Of a stretch of DNA of 64,000 nucleotides, positions 18,138 to 26,295 are shown piece after piece. The notes below the pieces were generated by a model. It was not told where the DNA came from, searched no databases, and saw nothing but the letters and a program-made list of their open reading frames with translations. The DNA comes from an uncultured Bacteroidales bacterium (GTDB taxonomy: Bacteria > Bacteroidota > Bacteroidia > Bacteroidales > Muribaculaceae). The stretch lies in NCBI GenBank assembly GCA_902774055.1, contig CACYGX010000005.1:1-64000 (forward strand), written 5' to 3'. The stretch's first letter is position 1. Each line of letters starts with the position of its first letter. A program made the translations under genes and the position numbers.

Positions 18138-18926
18138 TCATTCCTTAATGATGGCGGTGAGGGTGCGGCCGCTGTTGATGCCGAGGCGACGGGCCGAGAA
18201 GAAGCGGCCGTGCTCGCAGCGGGAACAGTGACGCGACGTGACGATATTGCCCTCGGGCACGCCTGCAGCGATTAACACCGCGCGATTGGCCATGCGCAGG
18301 TCGATGTGAGCCTTGCCAGTGACCGCATTGCGCTTGACGATGTCATCGAGGGCAAAGCCTGCGGTCTTGAAAGCCGTTACCACTTCATCACCCACCTCGA
18401 AGCATTCCTGACAGATGCTGGGCCCCATGGCAACCTGGATACGGTGTGCATCGGCACCCTGACGGCACATTTCCTTCACGACGGCATCGCCGATGCGTCC
18501 CACAGTGCCACGCCAGCCAGCATGGGCAACGGCAATGACACCAGCCTGCCCGTCAACGAGGACGAGGGGTACACAGTCGGCAGTGTTCACGCCGATAACC
18601 ACACCCTGGAGTGTAGTCACTAGTGCATCAACACCTTCAAGAGCAGCCTCTTGCTTGTCGATATCCAGCGAACGGAATCGCTCATCGATGACAGCGACAC
18701 GAGTTGAGTGGGTCTGACGAGGCATGATCAGATCGTCAAGGTCAACGCCCAGCTGCATCGCCAGCGTGAGCCGAGCGTCAAGCACCCTCAAGGCATCATC
18801 GCCCACATAGTCACACAGGTTCACGCCAGAATAGGCATTGCGGCCGTCCACCTCGCCACGCGTCGTCGAAAACGCCTTCACGCTACTCACGGGCTGTTCA
18901 AATTCCAAATCCAATAGTTCCATCAT
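18138..18926 (-). CDS. pgeF: Multi-copper polyphenol oxidoreductase/purine nucleosidase PgeF
   Basis: 262 residues, YfiH/LACC1 family (PgeF). It is linked to purine nucleoside phosphorolysis/deamination and to editing of misbuilt peptidoglycan precursors. Conserved residues are present: PRQTHS, NTADCVPLVL, AHAGWRGTVG, GPSICQECFEVG and SRHCSRCE, which supply the zinc-binding His and Cys ligands. Two adjacent ATGs (18926 and 18923) are possible starts. The -7 element ends only five bases before the first ATG, so the mRNA may be leaderless. It diverges from recF across 70 bases. Confidence 0.92.
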   Translation of the reverse strand: MMELLDLEFEQPVSSVKAFSTTRGEVDGRNAYSGVNLCDYVGDDALRVLDARLTLAMQLGVDLDDLIMPRQTHSTRVAVIDERFRSLDIDKQEAALEGVDALVTTLQGVVIGVNTADCVPLVLVDGQAGVIAVAHAGWRGTVGRIGDAVVKEMCRQGADAHRIQVAMGPSICQECFEVGDEVVTAFKTAGFALDDIVKRNAVTGKAHIDLRMANRAVLIAAGVPEGNIVTSRHCSRCEHGRFFSARRLGINSGRTLTAIIKE

Positions 18927-18931
18927 GATGA

Positions 18932-18939
18932 CAAAGGTA
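18932..18939 (-). promoter_or_regulatory. -7 promoter element for pgeF
   Basis: Minus-strand TACCTTTG with only five bases between it and the ATG at 18926, implying a leaderless or near-leaderless transcript. Confidence 0.55.
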
Positions 18940-18983
18940 ACAAATTATTCCCATTTCATCGTCAAAAATCGGAGAAAACGAAG

Positions 18984-18991
18984 TACCTTTG
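18984..18991 (+). promoter_or_regulatory. -7 promoter element for recF
   Basis: TACCTTTG is followed after five bases by the recF ATG at 18997. The mirror-image arrangement holds for pgeF on the other strand. Confidence 0.55.
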
Positions 18992-18996
18992 CATCC

Positions 18997-20109
18997 ATGA
19001 CACTCAACACTGCCACCATAGTCAATTACAAGAACATCGCCGAAGCCCGGTTGGAGTTCTCGCCCAAGTTGAATTGCCTCATCGGCAATAACGGCCAGGG
19101 CAAGACCAACGTGCTCGACGCCATCTACTACCTGAGCATGTGCCGCAGCTTTGCCTCAACAACCGACAACAGTTCTGTCATCCGTCACGGCGAGCCCTTC
19201 ATGATGCTCCAGGGCAGCTATACCCGCCAGGAGACGGCACTAGAAATCAGCGTTGCCTTGCAACGAGGCAAGCGCAAGGTGGTGCGCCGTGACGGCAAGG
19301 AATACCAAAGGCTCAGTCAGCATATCGGGTTGTTGCCCGTGGTCATGGTGTCGCCCATGGACTGGGATCTGGTGCGCGGCAGTGGCGAGGAGAGGCGCAG
19401 ATTCATGGACCTGATCATCTCGCAAAACGACAGCGAGTATCTCGATGCCCTTATCCGATACAACAAAGCCGTCGAACAACGTAATGCCATGATCAAGAAG
19501 GAAATGCGCGATCTATTGCTCTATGAGACGGTAGAACAGGTGATGGCTCAACAAGCGTCCTTGATACACCAGCGCCGCAGCCTGTGGGTCGAGCAATTCC
19601 TGCCCATCTTCATGCATTACTACAATGCAGTGGCAGGCCAAGGTGAGACCGTCAGCCTGCACTACAAGAGCCACCTGAACGACGACAACATGCTCGACAA
19701 CCTGAACGCCACCCGTGAGCGTGACATGATTCTGGGGTACACCACACGGGGCATTCACCGCGACGACATCGAATTGATGCTCGATGGCTATCCCATGCGC
19801 CGCACGGGCAGCCAGGGCCAGTGCAAGACCTATACCATCGCCTTGAGGTTCGCCCAGTTTGACTTTCTCAAAGCCAATAATCCCGCAGTTCCCATCCTGC
19901 TGCTCGATGACATCTTTGACAAACTCGATGCAAGCCGTGTGGAACGCATCGTTGACGTCGTGTCCAGCGACCGATTCGGCCAGATTTTCATCACCGACAC
20001 CAACCGTACCCACCTAGACGAAATCGTTGCCCGGCATGGCGGCGGGCATTGTCTGATGCAAGTCGAGAACGGCACCATCGCTATCATGAAAGGAGGAGAG
20101 CCCGCATGA
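18997..20109 (+). CDS. recF: DNA replication and repair protein RecF
   Basis: 370 residues from the ATG at 18997. A longer frame opens at 18838, but it would overlap pgeF and its promoter, and family members start at MxLxxxxIxNYKN as here. RecF is an SMC-like ATPase that loads RecA at gaps together with RecO and RecR. Walker A GNNGQGKT lies at 30-37, the ABC signature in RTGSQGQCKT, and Walker B ILLLDDIFDKLDASR near 300. The stop overlaps the DUF721 start by four bases (ATGA), so the two are translationally coupled. Confidence 0.96.
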   Translation: MTLNTATIVNYKNIAEARLEFSPKLNCLIGNNGQGKTNVLDAIYYLSMCRSFASTTDNSSVIRHGEPFMMLQGSYTRQETALEISVALQRGKRKVVRRDGKEYQRLSQHIGLLPVVMVSPMDWDLVRGSGEERRRFMDLIISQNDSEYLDALIRYNKAVEQRNAMIKKEMRDLLLYETVEQVMAQQASLIHQRRSLWVEQFLPIFMHYYNAVAGQGETVSLHYKSHLNDDNMLDNLNATRERDMILGYTTRGIHRDDIELMLDGYPMRRTGSQGQCKTYTIALRFAQFDFLKANNPAVPILLLDDIFDKLDASRVERIVDVVSSDRFGQIFITDTNRTHLDEIVARHGGGHCLMQVENGTIAIMKGGEPA

Positions 20110-20396
20110 AGCGCACCGAAGCCAAAAACATCGGCCAAATCATCGATGAACTGCTCAAGCGCGAAAACCTTGACGTCGCCCTCGATGAGCACCGCGCCAG
20201 CGCCATGTGGCCCCAAATTGTGGGTGATGGCATCAACCGTTACACCATCAAGCGCTACGTGAACAATGGCGTCATGACCGTTCACCTGTCATCGGCCTCG
20301 TTGTCCAATGAGCTCATGCTCAACCGTGCCAGCATCATCCAGCGTATTAATGAGGCGCTAGGTCGTGAAATCATTCACGAAATTATCTTCAAGTAA
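20106..20396 (+). CDS. DUF721/DciA-like protein
   Basis: 96 residues from the ATG overlapping the recF stop; this start is chosen because of the coupling and because the upstream extension is Arg-rich and unrelated. The sequence fits the DUF721 family, including the conserved W-P-Q-I-V-G and the helix-strand KH-like core. DciA, the characterised DUF721 protein, loads the replicative helicase DnaB in bacteria lacking DnaC/DnaI. Short DUF721 proteins next to recF are frequent in Bacteroidetes, so a role in helicase loading is likely, but it is inferred from family and context. Confidence 0.85.
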   Translation: MKRTEAKNIGQIIDELLKRENLDVALDEHRASAMWPQIVGDGINRYTIKRYVNNGVMTVHLSSASLSNELMLNRASIIQRINEALGREIIHEIIFK

Positions 20397-20451
20397 CAAA
20401 ACTGAACACTGATACCAACCATTTACCATCAAAATATATCACTAAAGAAAT

Positions 20452-20898
20452 ATGAATCACGCGATTGAATCCCAATACCCTTTTAAGCGCAGCACCTCAA
20501 TACAACTGCGCTTCAACGACCTTGACTCGCTAGGACACGTAAACAACTCTATCTACTTCCAGTTTTTTGACCTGGCCAAGACCGAATACTTCGCTGGCAT
20601 AAAAGTCGATGCCGAAATCGACTGGAAACGCCCAGCTCTTATCGTTGCCAATGTGAACTGCTCATTCCTCTCACCCACCATCTTCAGGGAAAGAATCGAA
20701 GTGCTCACCCAATGCACGCATCTGGGCAACAAGAGTCTGACCATATTGCAACACCTGATCAACAGCGATACCCGTGAGTTGAAGTGCACATGCGCATCCA
20801 TCATGGTCAATATTGACCCCATGACCAGCCAGCCGGCACCCATACCTCAGATTTGGCGCGATGCAATCACCGCCTTCGAGGGTCACGAATTGATTTAA
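20452..20898 (+). CDS. Acyl-CoA thioesterase, 4HBT/YbgC type
   Basis: 148 residues with a hot-dog fold. The catalytic segment RFNDLDSLGHVNNSIYFQFFD contains the Asp found in 4-hydroxybenzoyl-CoA thioesterase-like enzymes. It hydrolyses an acyl-CoA; chain preference cannot be told. It lies 55 bases after the DUF721 gene on the same strand and probably shares its transcript. A bidirectional terminator follows. Confidence 0.9.
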   Translation: MNHAIESQYPFKRSTSIQLRFNDLDSLGHVNNSIYFQFFDLAKTEYFAGIKVDAEIDWKRPALIVANVNCSFLSPTIFRERIEVLTQCTHLGNKSLTILQHLINSDTRELKCTCASIMVNIDPMTSQPAPIPQIWRDAITAFEGHELI

Positions 20899-20912
20899 CG
20901 GCCCCTAAATAC

Positions 20913-20950
20913 ACAAGACAGGCGACCCCATTCAGGTCGCCTGCCCTTGT
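20913..20950. terminator. Bidirectional terminator
   Basis: CAGGCGACC (20919-20927) pairs with GGTCGCCTG (20935-20943), extended by ACAAG/CTTGT on the outside. It separates the thioesterase gene from the converging secreted-protein gene. Confidence 0.85.
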
Positions 20951-20972
20951 TATTAAAATCCAGTAAGAAATC

Positions 20973-22142
20973 TTACTTCACCACCTTGGCAGTGCTTGTA
21001 GTGCCATCGGTATAGGTGGTTACCTGAATGGTCATGCCATTGGGCTGAGCCACCTCTTGACCTGCCATGTTGTAGTAGCGCACGCCAGCAACCGCCTTGG
21101 CCTCGTTGGCCTCATTGATGCCAGTATGCGGTTCGGGGAACACTTCAAGATAAACGATGTCCGAAGCATTTCTCACGCCGTCAACGGTATAATAAACCTG
21201 CATACCGATGCGCCACTCGAAGAAGCGATCATAACCCTCGGCGTTGGTGCGATAGAAGAAGATGCTGTTGGGCGAGAAGTTGTAGCTGTATTGGTCATAG
21301 GGCACCTCGGTCACATCCTGATAGTTGAAGTCATAGCCATAGTGATAGCTATCGAAGGTAAAGATCTGGTCATTGTCGGTGAAGACGCTGTAAGTGAGTT
21401 TACCTTGCTCAACGTCCAGCGGATTGCCATCAACATCAACGGGATTGATGTTGAATTCCAGGCGGTTCCAGCCGTTCTCATTGCCCATGTCGCGCCACTC
21501 GATAACCTCGGGATTGGCGGGAACAGCGGGCAAAACGGGGGGAAGTTCGGTGAGGATGGTGCCCCACTCGATGGTCTGTACCCATGCATGGTTATCGGCC
21601 CAGATGGCGCTCAAGCCAGTGGCCTGGAACTCAGCCAGATCCTCGGCAGTAAGCACCTCGGCACCCTGTGAATTCTCGAGATAGAGCTTGTCGCCATCAA
21701 TCCTGAAGATAGCCTCGGTAACCGTCTCATCGGGGGTGTAGTTCACCTCTACCTCATAGGTGTCCCAGTTAATCATACCCTCGGAGGTGCTGCCCCACGA
21801 CAAGATGACGTCGGCATCATAGTACTCACTGTGGTAAAGCACTTGACCCATGGGGATTCTGATAGTTCCATCATCCTCATTGATGTAGCCTTCTACCCAA
21901 GTGTCATAGGACATGGCCAAGAGAGGATTCTTCATGTAAACCTTGCCATCATCGGCATAAACGACGCCCACCTTGCCCTCCTGATAAGCTACATAGAAAC
22001 CATAATCATACTGATTGATAACGCACTGGCCGGCGCGTTCATAGTTCTTGAACAAACCTGCAGGCTGCTCGGTAATCGGACCCTGAGCAAAAGCCGTGAT
22101 TACAATAGCCAATGCTGCTAACAATAATGTTATTCTTTTCAT
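20973..22142 (-). CDS. Secreted protein with C-terminal sorting-like domain
   Basis: 389 residues from the ATG at 22142; the frame opens two codons earlier at a TTG, which is unlikely to be used. A signal peptide (MKRITLLLAALAIVITAFAQ) is followed by an acidic, aromatic-rich beta protein with no recognised catalytic motif. The last ~40 residues (VRYYNMAGQEVAQPNG... then a lysine end) resemble the C-terminal beta-sandwich tails used as type IX secretion-type sorting signals in many Bacteroidetes, but the match is by pattern only. It follows the DUF3667 gene by 44 bases and probably shares its promoter. Confidence 0.7.
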   Translation of the reverse strand: MKRITLLLAALAIVITAFAQGPITEQPAGLFKNYERAGQCVINQYDYGFYVAYQEGKVGVVYADDGKVYMKNPLLAMSYDTWVEGYINEDDGTIRIPMGQVLYHSEYYDADVILSWGSTSEGMINWDTYEVEVNYTPDETVTEAIFRIDGDKLYLENSQGAEVLTAEDLAEFQATGLSAIWADNHAWVQTIEWGTILTELPPVLPAVPANPEVIEWRDMGNENGWNRLEFNINPVDVDGNPLDVEQGKLTYSVFTDNDQIFTFDSYHYGYDFNYQDVTEVPYDQYSYNFSPNSIFFYRTNAEGYDRFFEWRIGMQVYYTVDGVRNASDIVYLEVFPEPHTGINEANEAKAVAGVRYYNMAGQEVAQPNGMTIQVTTYTDGTTSTAKVVK

Positions 22143-22186
22143 ACGCAATAAAATTAAGAGGTTAATAAAAAAGATAAAAAATCGGT

Positions 22187-23173
22187 TTATTCTGTTTTCC
22201 CGACATCGGGATCAACATTTCTTACTTTTCTTGCAGCAATGAGGTTAATTGCATGACCTACAGCCATAATGAACAGAGCAAAGATCATGAAAGCAACCGC
22301 CACAAGATATCTCTCGGATGTGACTTCCTCGGGCGTTAGACCCTTGACGTTGAGAACTGCACTCAAGTCAACGTTAAATATCGCGAAGATTAACGAGAAC
22401 TCCATGAAAACAATGGATAAGAATATGAAGGCTTGACGCCAAAGGGTGCCCCAAAAACCATAACCAAATAGCTGCATGTAACCCACGATGTAGTAAAACA
22501 TCACAAATAAAGTGATAGCCGTAGTATAGACCGCATAATGTATAAGTCCAAGATAGATCAAGAAGAAGTCCAACGCCACCATGAGAACCGAGAAAAGGAT
22601 TTGTACGAAAAATCCCTCGGGCAGGCTATGGCGCGTATTTCGCGGTGCGTATCGAAACAAAACCCATGTGGGGATGATGGCTAAAACAGACAAGCCCAAC
22701 ATCGCCCAACTGTAATGGCCTTGAGACCATTGATAAAACTCCTTGAACATGACGTCGCTTTGACCACTTCTTTCTTCTAATTGAATGCCTAATACTTGAG
22801 GAAAAAACCAATAGACAACCAGCGAAAAGATAACAGTGACGATAAACAACATCTTTACAGGCGGAAAACTCACCTGCCGCTTGCCGCTGATGTAGTCACT
22901 GATAAAATACCCGGGACGCAACAGCAACTGCCAGATACTGTAAATCAACGAACGGGTTCCCAACCCCCAAATGTCCATGACGCCATTGCGAACACTTTTC
23001 CAACTGATGCGGCCCATATCGGCCCTCTGCGAACAGCGGGGGCAGTAGTTGCCAACAAACATGAGGCCACAATTATTGCAGTAATGAGTTTCATTACAAT
23101 CAACATATTTAACCGGTCCACGCTGCCAGCGCTTAAATTGCCTGTATTTCTCTTTAAGAAGGTCCAGATTCAT
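22187..23173 (-). CDS. DUF3667-type membrane protein with zinc ribbon
   Basis: 328 residues from the ATG at 23173 (an in-frame TTG two codons upstream is disfavoured). Residues ~27-50 form a zinc ribbon (C-N-N-C and C-P-R-C pairs), typical of DUF3667. It is followed by an amphipathic stretch and about five membrane spans (~105-315). The DUF3667 phrase LLRPGYFISDYISGKRQVSFPPVKMLF is clear. Function of the family is unknown. It is first in a two-gene minus-strand unit with the secreted protein. Confidence 0.85.
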   Translation of the reverse strand: MNLDLLKEKYRQFKRWQRGPVKYVDCNETHYCNNCGLMFVGNYCPRCSQRADMGRISWKSVRNGVMDIWGLGTRSLIYSIWQLLLRPGYFISDYISGKRQVSFPPVKMLFIVTVIFSLVVYWFFPQVLGIQLEERSGQSDVMFKEFYQWSQGHYSWAMLGLSVLAIIPTWVLFRYAPRNTRHSLPEGFFVQILFSVLMVALDFFLIYLGLIHYAVYTTAITLFVMFYYIVGYMQLFGYGFWGTLWRQAFIFLSIVFMEFSLIFAIFNVDLSAVLNVKGLTPEEVTSERYLVAVAFMIFALFIMAVGHAINLIAARKVRNVDPDVGKTE

Positions 23174-23218
23174 GTTCAATTACATCCTTATTTCTAGCCC
23201 GAATAGGTTATAACCCTG

Positions 23219-23226
23219 CAAAAATA
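23219..23226 (-). promoter_or_regulatory. -7 promoter element for the DUF3667 gene
   Basis: Minus-strand TATTTTTG, 45 bases before the ATG at 23173. Confidence 0.45.
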
Positions 23227-23260
23227 CATTATTTTATTCACAAAACATCATGAACAGCCC

Positions 23261-23294
23261 AAAAACTGAAAACTGAAAACTAAAAACTGAAAAC
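23261..23294 (+). repeat. Heptad tandem repeat AAAACTG
   Basis: Five imperfect copies of AAAACTG/AAAACTA precede the -7 element of the SIS-domain gene. Shorter runs of the same words occur before the genes at 47801 and 52384. Confidence 0.7.
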
Positions 23295-23301
23295 TTCTTT
23301 G

Positions 23302-23309
23302 TACCTTTG
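23302..23309 (+). promoter_or_regulatory. -7 promoter element for the SIS-domain gene
   Basis: TACCTTTG lies 28 bases before the ATG at 23338. Confidence 0.55.
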
Positions 23310-23337
23310 CACGTTCAATTCACATTATCGCAAAAAT

Positions 23338-23946
23338 ATGGACGTTAAACAGTCAATGAAAGAAATCCTGGAGGCCGAGAGCAAGGCCGTCCAGAATATA
23401 CCCATTACCGATGCCTATGAGGAGGCCGTTAACCTCATCGTCGAGCAGGTGAAGCACGAGGGAGGCAAGCTTGTGACTTCAGGTATGGGCAAATGCGGCC
23501 AAATCGCCGACAACATCGCCACTACCTTCTCGTCAACCGGCATTCCCGCCATCTTCCTTCATCCCAGCGAAGCCCAGCATGGCGACCTGGGTGTAGTACA
23601 GCCCCACGATGTGCTGTTGCTCCTCTCCAACTCGGGACGAACCAATGAAATCTGTGCCCTTGTCTCACTAGCACACAACCTGTACCCACAACTCAAGATT
23701 GTGGTTATCACCGGAAATAAGGACAGTGAACTGGCCCACCTGGCAGACATCTGCCTGTGGACAGGTAATACCCAGGAGGTGTGCCCGCTAGGGCTCACCC
23801 CCACCACCTCAACCACAGTGATGACAGTGATTGGCGATGTGCTCGTTGTCAACACCATGCGCGCTACCGGCTTTACCAAGAAGGATTATGCCCTGCGCCA
23901 TCACGGTGGCTATCTGGGCAGCATTGCCAAGGGTACCAAATATTAA
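23338..23946 (+). CDS. SIS-domain sugar-phosphate isomerase, KdsD/GutQ-like
   Basis: 202 residues from the ATG at 23338; the upstream extension would start inside the promoter. It is a single SIS domain with VTSGMGKCGQIADNIATTFSSTG, the HPSEAQHGDLG segment and LLLSNSGRTNEI. These match D-arabinose 5-phosphate isomerases, which convert ribulose 5-phosphate to arabinose 5-phosphate for KDO synthesis. The two C-terminal CBS domains of E. coli KdsD are absent, as in the short SIS-only versions known from Bacteroides. Assignment to KDO synthesis rather than a capsule pathway is an inference. The TPR gene starts 46 bases downstream. Confidence 0.85.
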   Translation: MDVKQSMKEILEAESKAVQNIPITDAYEEAVNLIVEQVKHEGGKLVTSGMGKCGQIADNIATTFSSTGIPAIFLHPSEAQHGDLGVVQPHDVLLLLSNSGRTNEICALVSLAHNLYPQLKIVVITGNKDSELAHLADICLWTGNTQEVCPLGLTPTTSTTVMTVIGDVLVVNTMRATGFTKKDYALRHHGGYLGSIAKGTKY

Positions 23947-23992
23947 AAGCTGAGAGCTCCAGGCAAAAAGCATATTGACTAAAAGTTCAATC

Positions 23993-25774
23993 ATGAACTC
24001 GCTACCCATCACCATCGCGCTACCACGCCTCAAGAACGACATGACCATCGCCCGCGCGCAAATGGTCACTAGTGGAGCGATGCCCCCTACCAAGGGCTTG
24101 GACCAGGGCATCGTTAACGAGATGATGATGTGCTATGCCGAATACCTGATTACCAACAATCGCAACCTGGAGGCTGAGCAAATCATTGAGAACATCCTCT
24201 ATGACGAAGAGCGCACTCAGGAGTTGCCGCTCCTGCATGCCGCATGGCTGTGGCTAGCACGCATGGCGTTGCTCATCGAGGAGAACAACCCCTCGCTCGC
24301 ACTGGGTGCCGCCGAGAGCGCCCTGCTTGAACTTAATGACCACCAGGGAAAAAAGACCGAAGACTTTAACGCCATTGTCGCAGCACTGCTTCTGAACCTC
24401 GCGCTGGCCCATCACCAGATGGGGGACAATAGCCGTGCCGCCAAAGAGTTGACCAAGGCCCAGCAACTGCTGGAACGCCTCGCCAAGCGCAACGAGGCCC
24501 GCTTCTCGGCCATGTTGCTCATGGCGGTTGAAGCCTCGACCGAGGTCATCAAGTCCAAGACCAAGCAGATGAATGTCCTGGCCTATTACCAGAGCGCCAG
24601 CGAACTCTACATGAGTGAACTGAATAGCGGGGACAGCAATGACACACGTACGGCCTTGTCTAATCTGGTGGACACCCTGGGCAAGGAAGGCGACATCATG
24701 CTTGAGATGGGCAACGGCCGCAATGCCGTCAAGTACTATACCAAGGCGCTGCGCTACCAGAAGAAACTGGGCGAAAAGATGGGACACCGCGACCTGCAGC
24801 TGTCCATCGGCCTGGCCAAAGCGCTCATGCGGCTCATCAACCGCCGTGCCGCTGCCGAACAACTGCTGCGCTCGCTGCTGCCGCTGGCCCAAAGGTTAGA
24901 GGCCACTGCCGAAGCCCACGAGATTCAAGACCTGCTTAATAACAAGAATAAAAACGTGAACATCATGACACTGCTCAAAAGCATCTTTACCGCTGCCCTC
25001 ATCATCGTGGGCACCCTGGGCATGCAGGCCCAACTCATCGTCGGGCACCGCGGCTCACAATGGGGCGTAGAGAATACCCGCGCCGCATTTATCAACGGAG
25101 CCAATGCTGGCGCCTGGGGACTGGAGTGTGACATACGCGTCAGCCAGGACGGCACCTTCATTATCAGTCATGACGACAATTTCAAGCGCTTGGGCGGTCC
25201 CGAGACCAAAATTGCCGACATGACAACCGAGGCCCTGCTCTCGACACGCCTTACCAGCAAGCGCCATGGTGTCACCTATGCCGGAGCACCATGCACCCTG
25301 GGCGAGTTCCTTGACATCTGCAAGGAATACCAGGTCGTTCCCGTCATCGAGGTCAAAGTGTGCACAACCATCCATAGCAATACCAAAGCCGAAAACGAGC
25401 CCGTCTTTGACGGCATCCCTGCCCTGATCAACCTCATTGACCAGAAAGGACTGAGCGACAAGGCGGTCATCATCTCCTTCATGCCCGGTGTGGTGGACTT
25501 TATCCACCGCCATTATCCTGACATCACCGTGCAGGTTCTCGCTGGCGAAGAGGATGGTACCATCATGGAATGGGTGGAATGGTGCAAGCAGTATAAAATG
25601 GATCTTGACGTCGTTCACACCATCGTTACCAAGGAAGCCGTTGACGCCATGCATGCCGCCGGCCTCAAGGTCAACGTCTGGACCGTGGACCGTGTAGAGG
25701 ACTTTGAACGCGTCAAAGCCATGGGCGTGGACTTTATTACCACCAACGCCCGTTTCCCCAACGAATTAAAATAA
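23993..25774 (+). CDS. TPR protein fused in frame to glycerophosphodiester phosphodiesterase
   Basis: 593 residues from the ATG at 23993 (an earlier in-frame TTG is disfavoured). Residues 1-~320 are TPR-like helices typical of a cytoplasmic protein. At residue 325 (ATG 24965) a full signal peptide begins (MTLLKSIFTAALIIVGTLGMQAQ), followed by a GDPD domain: GHRGSQWGVENTRAAF, the catalytic ECDIRVSQDG and HDD, EVKV, and WTVDRVEDF near the end. GDPDs cleave glycerophosphodiesters to glycerol 3-phosphate. No stop separates the two parts. Either the internal ATG gives a separate 269-residue exported enzyme, or a stop was lost, or the protein is a real membrane-crossing fusion. The separate-enzyme reading seems likeliest. 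Confidence 0.8.
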   Translation: MNSLPITIALPRLKNDMTIARAQMVTSGAMPPTKGLDQGIVNEMMMCYAEYLITNNRNLEAEQIIENILYDEERTQELPLLHAAWLWLARMALLIEENNPSLALGAAESALLELNDHQGKKTEDFNAIVAALLLNLALAHHQMGDNSRAAKELTKAQQLLERLAKRNEARFSAMLLMAVEASTEVIKSKTKQMNVLAYYQSASELYMSELNSGDSNDTRTALSNLVDTLGKEGDIMLEMGNGRNAVKYYTKALRYQKKLGEKMGHRDLQLSIGLAKALMRLINRRAAAEQLLRSLLPLAQRLEATAEAHEIQDLLNNKNKNVNIMTLLKSIFTAALIIVGTLGMQAQLIVGHRGSQWGVENTRAAFINGANAGAWGLECDIRVSQDGTFIISHDDNFKRLGGPETKIADMTTEALLSTRLTSKRHGVTYAGAPCTLGEFLDICKEYQVVPVIEVKVCTTIHSNTKAENEPVFDGIPALINLIDQKGLSDKAVIISFMPGVVDFIHRHYPDITVQVLAGEEDGTIMEWVEWCKQYKMDLDVVHTIVTKEAVDAMHAAGLKVNVWTVDRVEDFERVKAMGVDFITTNARFPNELK

Positions 25775-25779
25775 CGATT

Positions 25780-26271
25780 ATGTCAACAGTACTGAATAAA
25801 ACCGAGGGCGCAAGTGCCCTTCACAGCCTCCCCCATGTGGATGGCCTCACCGTGGGTATCGTTTGCGCCGAGTGGAACGACCAGATTACAGGCGCCTTGC
25901 TGCAAGGAGCACTCGACCTTTTCACCCGAGAGGGCTATGAGGACATCACCGTGGCCCACGTTCCCGGCACGGTAGAACTGACCTACGGTGCAGCACAGAT
26001 GGCCCGCACTGGCAGATATGACGCCGTCATCATGATAGGTTGCGTCATTCGCGGCGGAACGCCACACTTCGACTATGTGTGCGACAATGTCACGCAGGGC
26101 TGCGCTTATCTCAACGCCACGCAGAACGTGCCCATCATCTTCTGTGTCCTCACCACCGACGACCTGCAGCAGGCACTGGACCGTGCGGGAGGCGCCTTGT
26201 GCAACAAGGGCACCGAGGCTGCCGAAGCCGCCATCAAGATGGCGAACTTCACCCGTAAACTTCAGAATTGA
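25780..26271 (+). CDS. ribH: 6,7-dimethyl-8-ribityllumazine synthase
   Basis: 163 residues. It condenses 5-amino-6-ribitylaminouracil with dihydroxybutanone phosphate in riboflavin synthesis. Motifs: VPGTVELTYGA, GCVIRGGTPHFDYVC with the catalytic His96, and the NKGTEAAEAAIKM helix. The usual Gly-Asn-Lys-Gly reads Cys-Asn-Lys-Gly here, a small departure. It starts six bases after the GDPD stop and is almost surely cotranscribed. No other rib gene is in the window. Confidence 0.95.
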   Translation: MSTVLNKTEGASALHSLPHVDGLTVGIVCAEWNDQITGALLQGALDLFTREGYEDITVAHVPGTVELTYGAAQMARTGRYDAVIMIGCVIRGGTPHFDYVCDNVTQGCAYLNATQNVPIIFCVLTTDDLQQALDRAGGALCNKGTEAAEAAIKMANFTRKLQN

Positions 26272-26295
26272 AAACAGTAAGTAGTCTAGAAACGC

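Noticed and set aside
18838-18996. N-terminal extension of RecF
   Set aside because: It would overlap pgeF and its promoter, and RecF family alignment supports the ATG at 18997.
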